44,198 nucleotides of DNA. Origin: DATLYB01 sp964502525 (GTDB lineage Bacteria; Bacteroidota; Bacteroidia; Chitinophagales; CAIOSU01). Both the position numbers and the translations under genes were made by a program. The notes beneath the pieces were generated by a model. The model ran no database searches. It saw only the letters and a list, made by a program, of their open reading frames with translations, and was not told the origin of the DNA. Each line of letters opens with the position of its first letter. Position 1 is the stretch's first letter. Where the stretch lies: NCBI GenBank assembly GCA_964502525.1, contig CAZCXH010000019.1, positions 1 through 44,198 of the forward strand, in the 5' to 3' direction. Below are positions 8,249-14,869 of this stretch, piece after piece.

Positions 8249-8670
8249 GAAATTTGTTTATTCTTGTTGAAAGCGAACCCGGATGATGTATTCAATAAAA
8301 TTTGAAAAAATATCGGACGGCTCATAGCCTGATGAATATTTTTATGCCCATATCCCCGCCCTTGAGCAGCCGCCTGTTGTTTGAAAGAAGCGAACTGCAT
8401 TTTAACTACCCCCTGCTGGAAAAGGCGCGGATGCGCGATGAAACAGTAAAACGGAGAAAAGTGTAGGCTGAGTTGGATAAATATAAGAGCAGGCAGCAAC
8501 CGGGAGCCATGCCGGAGTTTCCTGAGAAGAAAAAGTTTATACGCACAACGAAAACGCAACAACAATATCCAAGCTATTTGGGACGAAATGTCATCGGCAG
8601 TATGGCAGTCGCTCATTGACGCCATTCGCGGAAGCCCATCTGATTTGCTGGTTTTTCAGTGAACAGTAAC
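8249..8670. other. Noncoding stretch between the two toxin-antitoxin pairs
   Basis: No convincing gene. A 44-codon frame from about 8331 to 8465 on the plus strand (MNIFMPISPPLSSRLLF) and a frame ending at 8662 with protein-like text (IWDEMSSAVWQSLIDAIRGS) may be decayed gene pieces, but neither matches a family I recognise. A 148-codon minus-strand frame across it has no domain-like features. Confidence 0.4.
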
Positions 8671-8772
8671 GAAGTTTGAAAACTTCTTTTATTTCCGCAT
8701 CCCTGCTGGCGGCAGGCAGGCAAGTCTCGCAGACGCTCTTGGCTTGACGCGAGGACTTGAATGAACGAAGGG
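8671..8772. repeat. Copy D, long form of the cassette-boundary repeat, left of the PIN pair
   Basis: It starts with a hairpin GAAGTTTGAAAACTTC (8671-8686), followed by TTTTATTT, a GGCGGCAGGCA block, CAAGTCTCGCAG, GGCTTG, and ends with GACTTGAATGAACGAAGGG at 8754-8772. The same order of blocks recurs at 9532-9628. It ends 10 bases from the PIN stop codon. Confidence 0.8.
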
Positions 8773-8781
8773 CAAATGATT

Positions 8782-9195
8782 TTAAAACAATTTCAAAAAA
8801 TCGGACGGTGATATGATGGAAATTCTCTCAAATGGGTTTAACTCGAGAAGGTCTGTGTCGCCCGTGATGATAGCATCAGCGTGTGCCGATTTTGCTAAAG
8901 AGAGGTACTTATCGTCTTTCGGGTCGCGTGATAAAGTAATTTCATCCGTAACCGGAACCAAGGTTGCAAGCGCGGAAAATTGCTCTAGCAGGGTTTGTCG
9001 TTTTTTCAGCGGCAGGTATTTCTCAAATTTCTCACTCAGCGCGACAACAGCAAGCTCGCTCAGTGTTTCCATTGACACCAGCACAACGCCTGTTTCCATT
9101 CCTTTTACCAGCGCTTTGCCCGGAATGGAATCAGGGAACATCATTGCGCTTATCACAACATTGGCATCAAAAACAAGCCGGTTAATCTTTTTCAT
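8782..9195 (-). CDS. PIN-domain toxin (COG1569-like)
   Basis: PIN-domain ribonuclease-like protein of 137 residues. The acidic active-site residues of the fold are visible: D10 in RLVFDANVVISA, E43/E47 in SMETLSELA, D94/D95 in SRDPKDDKYLSLAKSA, and D113/D115 in IITGDTDLLEL. This pattern matches the putative toxin component, PIN family of TA systems, which cleave RNA when not held by the antitoxin. The start at 9195 overlaps the end of the upstream small gene by 14 bases. The catalytic set is complete. The C-terminus ISPSDFLKLF is usual for the family. Confidence 0.92.
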   Translation of the reverse strand: MKKINRLVFDANVVISAMMFPDSIPGKALVKGMETGVVLVSMETLSELAVVALSEKFEKYLPLKKRQTLLEQFSALATLVPVTDEITLSRDPKDDKYLSLAKSAHADAIITGDTDLLELNPFERISIISPSDFLKLF

Positions 9196-9424
9196 TCAAA
9201 AGCCGCTCAAGAATTTCAGGCGTGAGACCGTTGGCTTTGGCGATTTCTCCCGCTTGTTTCATGTTTGCAAAGAATTCTTCTTTCTGCCGTTCTTTTTTGG
9301 AGCCCGGAAGAATTCTTTTGAGCCAATAGCTTACCATGCGGCTTGCCCGTCTGCGCTCCTGCGCGCTCGCGTTGTTCCAAAGCGAAGCGGCAGCGGCATC
9401 TATCGGCAATTTGATTTGTTTCAT
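9182..9424 (-). CDS. Small antitoxin-like protein, partner of the PIN toxin
   Basis: Eighty-residue charged helical protein beginning MKQIKLPIDAAAASLWNN and containing SAQERRRASRMVSYWLKRIL and LTPEILERLLNEKD. No named domain is recognised with certainty, but size, position directly upstream of a PIN gene and the 14-base overlap fit an antitoxin. The C-terminal LTPEILERLLNE is the type of helix that binds PIN toxins. The ATG at 9424 lies just behind a promoter-like sequence, supporting the start. Confidence 0.8.
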   Translation of the reverse strand: MKQIKLPIDAAAASLWNNASAQERRRASRMVSYWLKRILPGSKKERQKEEFFANMKQAGEIAKANGLTPEILERLLNEKD

Positions 9425-9442
9425 AATAAATATTTATGCAAC

Positions 9443-9472
9443 CAAAAATACCAGGATTTGCTCAAACCCGAA
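9443..9472 (-). promoter_or_regulatory. Promoter of the PIN antitoxin-toxin operon
   Basis: On the minus strand TTC (9470-9472), exactly 19 bases, then TATTTTTG (9443-9450), an exact TAnnTTTG -7 box; the -33 has one mismatch to TTG. It lies 19 bases before the antitoxin ATG, so the leader is very short. Confidence 0.45.
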
Positions 9473-9531
9473 TATTGTAGGTCATTGATGAAAAGCATGC
9501 GGGTAAGCGAACTTGTGAATTCGGATGGTAA

Positions 9532-9628
9532 GAAGTTTGAAAACTTCTTTTATTTAAGCATCACTTCCTGGCGGCAGGCAAGTCTCGCAGGCGCCCCAAG
9601 GCTTGGCGCGAAGACTTGAATGAACGAA
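9532..9628. repeat. Copy E, long form of the cassette-boundary repeat, right of the PIN pair
   Basis: Same order of blocks as copy D: hairpin GAAGTTTGAAAACTTC (9532-9547), TTTTATTT, GGCGGCAGGCAAGTCTCGCA, CTTGGCGCGA, GACTTGAATGAACGAAG (9612-9628). With copy D it forms a direct repeat of about 100 bp enclosing the PIN/antitoxin pair and its promoter. Confidence 0.8.
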
Positions 9629-9685
9629 GATATGTCAAACGGTAAACCGCCAGAAACGGACGAGCCGTGCGCGCTTGGCTGTTTC

Positions 9686-9980
9686 CCGCTGGCGGGCAGG
9701 GCTGTTTCATTCTCATTTTCAGCTGATGAACCGGTAAAAGTGCCATGGGCACGATAGGTTGTTAGAGAAGACAGCTAATGTAAAAACCAAGTGCCGTCAG
9801 GCACGACAGGTTGGTTATCCTTGGTTTTTTGACTGTAACATCCATTATACCCAATGTGCCGGAAAATAACGTTTCGTGCCTGCCGGCACTCAGGTTGTGC
9901 GGTCGTTCTTTTTCTAACAACCTGTTGTGCCTGCGGCACATTCCTTTCGGGGAGAATGAAACAGCCCTGCGCTGGCGGGG
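9686..9980. repeat. Inverted-repeat block without genes
   Basis: A perfect 19-bp inverted pair, GCAGGGCTGTTTCATTCTC (9696-9714) and its complement (9952-9970), frames three copies of a second palindromic word: GTGCCATGGGCACGATAGGT at 9740, GTGCCGTCAGGCACGACAGG at 9791, and the inverted form ending at 9939 (minus-strand GTGCCGCAGGCACAACAGGT). Each continues with TTG(T/G)TTA. This is the layout of a BIME or a non-autonomous element. No coding frame is convincing; with copy E it accounts for most of the gap 9425-10034. Confidence 0.7.
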
Positions 9981-10034
9981 GAATGAAGGAGTGGACGATT
10001 TTACTTATAGTTTGAAAAATAAAATTTGTAAGCT

Positions 10035-10264
10035 ATGAAAACACTAACATTAATTTTTGCAAGCCTGTTTTTGCGCACAGCCTGTTCTTTTGCGCAGGCA
10101 GATACCATTATAATGTCATCTACAGGTGATACCACTACTTGTAATGCGGTATTTTTTGATTCAGGGGTCCAGGTGGAGATTATCCTAAAAATCAGAACTA
10201 CTATGTCACATTTTATCCTGCAACTCCGGGCGAAATGGTCAGCATCACTTTTGCAAACTTTTAG
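10035..10264 (+). pseudogene. Frameshifted N-terminal remnant of a secreted CUB-like protein
   Basis: The frame opens with a signal peptide (MKTLTLIFASLFLRTACSFA) and TIIMSSTGDTTTCNAVFFDSG, the usual opening of CUB-like domains in Bacteroidota T9SS cargo. At the GGGG run near 10165-10168 the sense text changes frame: one base later it continues GPGGDYPKNQNYYVTFYPAT and PGEMVSITFANF before a stop at 10262-10264. A single lost G explains it. In the original frame it would end at 10283. The remnant stops after one partial CUB domain, where the prenyl synthase stop codon begins, so the rest of the gene was deleted. Confidence 0.75.
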
Positions 10265-11235
10265 TTCTCTCTTTCAATGGTAAATTGCACCAACTGCTCA
10301 AGGCTTTCCCGCGCGGGATTTTGGGGGCAGGAATGCAGGATGGCGAAGGCTTCTTCTTTATAGGAAGACATTTTGCTTACAGAATATTCCATCCCTCCGC
10401 TTTGCTTCACATATTGCAAAACTTCCTTCACCTTTTTCTGGTCTTTGTTATGGTTCTTGAACACATTGATGATCCAGCGTTTTTCCGATGACGGAGCTTT
10501 ACTAAGCGCATAGATGAGCGGCAGCGTCATCTTCCTCTCCTTGATGTCAATGCCGCGGGGCTTGCCGATGTCGGCATCGCCATAGTCGAACAGGTCGTCT
10601 TTGATCTGGAACGCCATTCCTATTTTTTCACCGAACAATCGCATCTTCTCAATTCCCTCTTTGTCGCGGATTACCGATGCCGCACCGCTTGCGCATGCAG
10701 AAGCGATGAGCGAGGCGGTTTTCTGCCTGATGATTTCGAAATAAATATTTTCTTCGATGTCGAGCCTTCTCGCCTTTTCTATTTGAAGCAACTCGCCTTC
10801 GCTCATCTCTTTCACGGCTTGGGAAAATATTTTCAGCAGGTCGAAATATTCTTTTTCCAATGAAATCAGCAGTCCGCGCGAGAGCAGGTAATCGCCCACC
10901 AGCACGGCAATCTTGTTTTTCCAGAGCGCGTTGATGGAAAAAAACCCCCTGCGCATATAGGCGTCATCCACCACGTCATCGTGAACGAGCGTGGCGGTGT
11001 GCAGCAGTTCAACCAGGGAAGCCGCGGCATAACTCTTGTCAGTGACGTCTCCGTGAAGTTTTGCCGACAGCAGCACGAACATGGGGCGCATCTGCTTGCC
11101 CTTGCGCTGAATGATGTAGTAGGTGATCCTGTCAAGCAGCGGCACCCGACTTTTCATCGCCTCGCGGAATTTTTTCTCAAAAATCTCCAGCTCCTTTTCG
11201 ATGGGCGTTTTGATCTGATTGAGCGACAATGACAT
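10261..11235 (-). CDS. Trans-polyprenyl diphosphate synthase
   Basis: Cytosolic prenyl chain-elongating enzyme of 324 residues that condenses isopentenyl diphosphate with an allylic diphosphate, probably supplying the menaquinone side chain. The first Asp-rich motif is HDDVVDDA (residues 85-92), the second QIKDDLFDYG, with GKQMRPMFVLLSA and GDYLLSRG also typical. Start at 11235 (MSLSLNQIKTPIEKELEIFE) matches the usual N-terminus; the frame is open 13 codons further up without a good reason to use them. It is convergent with the CUB remnant, and the two stop codons overlap. Final chain length cannot be read reliably. Confidence 0.92.
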   Translation of the reverse strand: MSLSLNQIKTPIEKELEIFEKKFREAMKSRVPLLDRITYYIIQRKGKQMRPMFVLLSAKLHGDVTDKSYAAASLVELLHTATLVHDDVVDDAYMRRGFFSINALWKNKIAVLVGDYLLSRGLLISLEKEYFDLLKIFSQAVKEMSEGELLQIEKARRLDIEENIYFEIIRQKTASLIASACASGAASVIRDKEGIEKMRLFGEKIGMAFQIKDDLFDYGDADIGKPRGIDIKERKMTLPLIYALSKAPSSEKRWIINVFKNHNKDQKKVKEVLQYVKQSGGMEYSVSKMSSYKEEAFAILHSCPQNPARESLEQLVQFTIEREN

Positions 11236-11403
11236 CTGCCGGCATTTATCTTTGCCGCAAGATAAGAAGAACAAGGTAGAAGAATCCGATGATTGGATAA
11301 TTCGGTGATGAGATGATTAATTGATGCGCTGCCCTGTTAAATTCCTGCGTCATTGCGGGGAAATGCAAGGCACAAGCGCAGGTTATTTTCGAAGCAATCC
11401 CTG

Positions 11404-12246
11404 ATGAAAAAACAACTCAACCTCTCCATTCCCGGCAGCCATCGAAAGCATGTCCTCATGGATATCTTTTATGAGGAAAACAAATCACCAAAACCCCTTG
11501 TGATTTTCGCGCATGGCTTCAAAGGCTTCAAAGATTGGGGGCATTTCAATCTTGTTGCTGAGCGGTTTGCCAGCGAAGGATTTGTTTTCGTGAAATTCAA
11601 TTTCCCCCACAACGGAACAACTGCGGAGCATCCCGCTGAGTTTGCCGACCTCGAAGCGTTCGGCAACAACAACTATTCCAAAGAGATGGATGATCTCGGC
11701 AACGTGATTGATTTCGCGCTGACTGAGTGCGAGCCTTTCAAACGGGGAGAGATTAATGCAGATAAACTTTTCTTAATCGGACACAGCCGTGGTGGCGGAA
11801 TCGTGATACTGAAAGCTCATGAGGACCAGCGGGTGAAAAAGATAATAACCTGGGCTGCGGTGAGTGATTTCGGAAAACTCTGGACACAAAACATGCTCGA
11901 TGATTGGAAAAGGGAAGGAGTGATTTATGTTGAGAACGCCCGCACTCATCAGCAGATGCCGCTGTATTATCAGTTGGCGGAAAATTATTTCACCAACAGG
12001 GAGCGGCTGAATATTCCCGAAGCAGCGAAAAACCTGAAGATTCCTTTCCTGATTGTGCATGGCACGGCTGATGAAGCCGTTCCGTATGCTTCAGCATTGA
12101 AACTGCAAGAGTTAAATCCATGCGCGACCCTGCTGACAATTGATGGAGGCAATCACGTTTTTGGGGCGAAGCATCCGTTTACAGACGCGCATTTGCCTCC
12201 CGATGCGGAAAGGATTGTGAAAGAAACTATTAATTTTTTGGTGTAG
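11404..12246 (+). CDS. Alpha/beta hydrolase (dienelactone hydrolase-like)
   Basis: Cytosolic alpha/beta-hydrolase of 280 residues. The oxyanion-hole region is IFAHGFKGFKDWGHF, the nucleophile elbow GHSRGGG (Ser128), the likely acid is in HGTADEAVP, and the His in GGNHVFG, so the catalytic triad is complete. The start at 11404 (MKKQLNLSIPGSHRKHVLMD) fits; the frame extends 17 codons upstream without support. Substrate unknown; bacterial relatives are esterases or peptidases of small substrates. Convergent with lysS, 55 bases apart. Confidence 0.85.
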   Translation: MKKQLNLSIPGSHRKHVLMDIFYEENKSPKPLVIFAHGFKGFKDWGHFNLVAERFASEGFVFVKFNFPHNGTTAEHPAEFADLEAFGNNNYSKEMDDLGNVIDFALTECEPFKRGEINADKLFLIGHSRGGGIVILKAHEDQRVKKIITWAAVSDFGKLWTQNMLDDWKREGVIYVENARTHQQMPLYYQLAENYFTNRERLNIPEAAKNLKIPFLIVHGTADEAVPYASALKLQELNPCATLLTIDGGNHVFGAKHPFTDAHLPPDAERIVKETINFLV

Positions 12247-12301
12247 ATGAAAAGATTGAAAACCGCAAAACAGCCTGTCGCTGGCGATAGAGGATTCATC
12301 C

Positions 12302-13816
12302 TTACTTTTCCGGTTTCATCTGCGGAAATAATATCACGTCCTGGATGGAAGGAGAGTCGGTCATAATCATCGTGAGACGGTCAATGCCGATGCCCAGTCC
12401 GGCAGTAGGCGGCATGCCGTATTCGAGGGCGCGCAGGAAATCCTCATCCAGCATCATCGCTTCTTCGTCACCGCGCTCTTTCAGCTTCAGTTGATCTTCA
12501 AAGCGCGCGCGCTGGTCAAGCGGATCATTTAGCTCGGAGAATGCGTTACAGATTTCTTTGGCGTTGCATATCAGTTCAAAGCGCTCCACCAGTCCGGGCT
12601 TGCTGCGGTGCTTCTTGGCAAGCGGAGACATTTCAACGGGATAGTCCGTGATAAATGTCGGCTGAATCAAATTCGGCTCGCACAATTCGCTGAAGATCTC
12701 ATCAATCAGTTTTCCCTTCCCCATCGTTTTGTCAACTTCGACTTTAAGCCTCTTTGCGGTATCAAAAATTTCCTGTTCGTTCATCTCCGAGATGTCAATA
12801 TTGGTAAACCGCTTGATTGCTTCAAACATTGTGTAGCGGGGATAGGGGCGTTTGAAATCAATCGTGTTTTCACCCACGGTGACTTTTGTGGTTCCATGAA
12901 TGTCAAGTGCAATTTTTTCAATCATCTCTTCCACCAATTCCATCATCCATGCATAATCCTTGTAGGCAACATACAGCTCCATCATCGTGAATTCAGGATT
13001 GTGCGTTCTGTCCATCCCTTCGTTGCGGAAATCTTTGGAGATTTCATACACCCCGTCAAACCCGCCTACGATGAGCCTTTTAAGATACAATTCATCCGCA
13101 ATGCGCAGGTATAATGTAGTGTCGAGCGTGTTGTGGTGCGTAGTGAAAGGGCGGGCTGCTGCGCCCCCATAAATAGGTTGTAATACCGGGGTTTCCACTT
13201 CGAGATAGCCTTTGCCGTTCAGATATTCGCGCATGGAATTAATCAGCTTTGTGCGCTTCTGAAAAACATCGCGCGATTTCGGATTCACAATCAAATCCAC
13301 ATAGCGCTGACGGTAACGGTATTCCGGGTCGGTGACCTGGTCGAAAACTTTCCCATCAGCCTCTTTTACAATCGGAAGCGGCCGAAGCGATTTGCTCAAT
13401 AACTTGAATTCTTTTACGTGAATGGTGATCTCTCCCGTTTGTGTGGTGAACACGAATCCTTTTATTCCGATAATATCACCGAGGTCAAAAAGTTTTTTGA
13501 AAACCGTATTGTAAAGCGTCTTGTCCTCACCGGGGCAAAGCTCATCGCGCACGGCATAGAACTGAATCTTGCCCGTTAAATCCTGCAGCACTCCGAAGGA
13601 TGCCTTGCCCATGATGCGCTTTGAAATCAGGCGTCCGGCAATGGTCACATTTTGGTACGAATCTTTATTTGATTCGTATCTCTCTTTTATCTCCTGCGCG
13701 GTCACATTCACATCAAACAAATCGGGAGGGTAGGGGTTGATGCCGAGCGCCTTGATTTCCTCCAGCCCTTGACGCCTGATGGTTTCCTGGTCAGTGAGAT
13801 GAGTTGTGGTTTCCAT
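12302..13816 (-). CDS. lysS: Class II lysyl-tRNA synthetase
   Basis: Charges tRNA-Lys with lysine; 504 residues, the normal bacterial length. An N-terminal OB-fold anticodon-binding domain (VTIAGRLISKRIMGKASFGV, IKGFVFTTQTGEITIHVKEF) is followed by the class II core: motif 1 around MREYLNGKGYLEVETPVLQP, motif 2 FRNEGMDRTHNPEFTMMELY, motif 3 GLGIGIDRLTMIMTD. The ATG at 13816 (METTTHLTDQETIRRQGLEE) is the conserved start; the frame stays open 75 codons upstream but that text is not LysRS-like and overlaps the intergenic palindrome. Confidence 0.97.
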   Translation of the reverse strand: METTTHLTDQETIRRQGLEEIKALGINPYPPDLFDVNVTAQEIKERYESNKDSYQNVTIAGRLISKRIMGKASFGVLQDLTGKIQFYAVRDELCPGEDKTLYNTVFKKLFDLGDIIGIKGFVFTTQTGEITIHVKEFKLLSKSLRPLPIVKEADGKVFDQVTDPEYRYRQRYVDLIVNPKSRDVFQKRTKLINSMREYLNGKGYLEVETPVLQPIYGGAAARPFTTHHNTLDTTLYLRIADELYLKRLIVGGFDGVYEISKDFRNEGMDRTHNPEFTMMELYVAYKDYAWMMELVEEMIEKIALDIHGTTKVTVGENTIDFKRPYPRYTMFEAIKRFTNIDISEMNEQEIFDTAKRLKVEVDKTMGKGKLIDEIFSELCEPNLIQPTFITDYPVEMSPLAKKHRSKPGLVERFELICNAKEICNAFSELNDPLDQRARFEDQLKLKERGDEEAMMLDEDFLRALEYGMPPTAGLGIGIDRLTMIMTDSPSIQDVILFPQMKPEK

Positions 13817-13939
13817 GATATTCCCGATCGTTTGCAAATCTAATAAAGTCATCCGAGGACGCGCCATGCCGAATAATTTGCTCTCCAAACAATAAATACG
13901 TTTTATACTTTGAACGAGATAAATTGCGACATTGGGACG

Positions 13940-13993
13940 TTTACGGTTTACGGTTCGGAGTTTTGTCATGTGCATAACCGTAAACCGTAAACA
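13940..13993. repeat. Palindromic word repeat between lysS and the next gene
   Basis: GTTTACGGTTTACGGTT (13940-13956) and its exact complement (13977-13993) form a 17-bp stem with a 20-base loop; each arm is itself a tandem of TTTACGG. It continues with further TAAACTGTAAAC words to about 14008. It lies in the divergent promoter region, so it is more likely a repeat or binding site than a terminator. Confidence 0.7.
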
Positions 13994-14074
13994 TATAAAC
14001 TGTAAACAGAAGTAGAAAATGTACGATTTTACCCCGCGCACAGTATTGATTCGTTTTTCAAATTTTGCTGATTA

Positions 14075-14788
14075 ATGAGGAGATTTATTTTTCTGGTGAT
14101 GATCTCTCTGTGTCATTATTCCATCATGGCGCAGGACTCCACTATTCTTGTGAAGGGCAGGATAATTCAGCATCCTCCCATCGGGTTCGGTGAATTAATG
14201 ATCATTAATGTTACAAGCGGTCGTGGCATTATTGGAGGCTCTGACGGTACTTTCGAAATCACAATGCGCAAGGAAGATGAGTTGAAGGTCTTCTGCACAG
14301 GCTTTAAAACGGTGACCGTCAGTTTTCGCGATTCTGTTTTCAAACCGGTTTACAACATTACCGTGGATATGAACGAGCTGCAAATTGTGTTCGACAAGCC
14401 GGTGATCATTCGCCCCCAGCCGACATTCGGGGAGTTGGAAGAAGCGAGGTCCAAAATAGGGACACACCGCTATGATCCTTTGATACAAAGTCCGGCAACC
14501 ACGATATTCAATCCCATCACCGCCCTGTATCAGGCTTTCAGCCGGAAAGAGCAGGAGAAAAAGATTTATGCGGAATTACTGAACCAAAAGCAGTTGGAAG
14601 ACGCGCTAAGGGACATCACCCGCTACCTTGTCAACTCCGGCTTGTTTGATCTTGATGAAGATGAGATGGAGTTGTTTTTGGCGACATGCCCGATGAGTCA
14701 GGAATTTGTGAAAACGGCTTCGCTCTACGATGTGAGCGCTGTGCTGGGCCGTTGCTACAACACCTTCAAGAGTAAAAGAAGGTACTGA
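14075..14788 (+). CDS. Secreted carboxypeptidase-regulatory-like protein
   Basis: Exported protein of 237 residues. Signal peptide MRRFIFLVMISLCHYSIMAQ. Residues about 22-105 (ILVKGRIIQ, GIIGGSDGTFEITMRKEDEL, FCTGFKTVTVSF) form a CarboxypepD_reg-like beta domain common in Bacteroidota envelope proteins. The second half is helical and charged (QAFSRKEQEKKIYAELLNQK, LFDLDEDEMELFLATCP). Proteins with this layout recur in the phylum, but no function is known. Transcribed divergently from lysS; a hairpin terminator follows. Confidence 0.8.
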   Translation: MRRFIFLVMISLCHYSIMAQDSTILVKGRIIQHPPIGFGELMIINVTSGRGIIGGSDGTFEITMRKEDELKVFCTGFKTVTVSFRDSVFKPVYNITVDMNELQIVFDKPVIIRPQPTFGELEEARSKIGTHRYDPLIQSPATTIFNPITALYQAFSRKEQEKKIYAELLNQKQLEDALRDITRYLVNSGLFDLDEDEMELFLATCPMSQEFVKTASLYDVSAVLGRCYNTFKSKRRY

Positions 14789-14799
14789 TGCTTTAAATT

Positions 14800-14828
14800 A
14801 AAAAGGACGACTAAGAATCGCCCTTTTT
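14800..14828. terminator. Bidirectional terminator between convergent genes
   Basis: AAAAAGGACGA (14800-14810) pairs with TCGCCCTTTTT (14818-14828) with one mismatch, giving an 11-position stem with A-tract and T-tract sides, suited to ending both the plus-strand gene at 14788 and the minus-strand gene at 14870. Confidence 0.65.
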
Positions 14829-14869
14829 GTTTGAGAAATTATCATCTGCTTAAACCTCGAACGACAAAA

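Noticed and set aside
8179..8625. Minus-strand frame of 148 codons between the TA pairs
   Set aside because: It overlaps the end of the DUF5615 gene and a repeat copy, shows no domain pattern, and its composition is that of noncoding DNA.
7331..9628. Integron attC sites as explanation for the cassette-boundary repeats
   Set aside because: I see no attC core (RYYYAAC/GTTRRRY pair) in the repeats and no integrase gene; the cassette comparison is only an analogy.
13817..14041. Upstream extension of lysS by 75 codons
   Set aside because: The added text is not LysRS-like and crosses the 13940-13993 palindrome; the normal bacterial length is reached from 13816.
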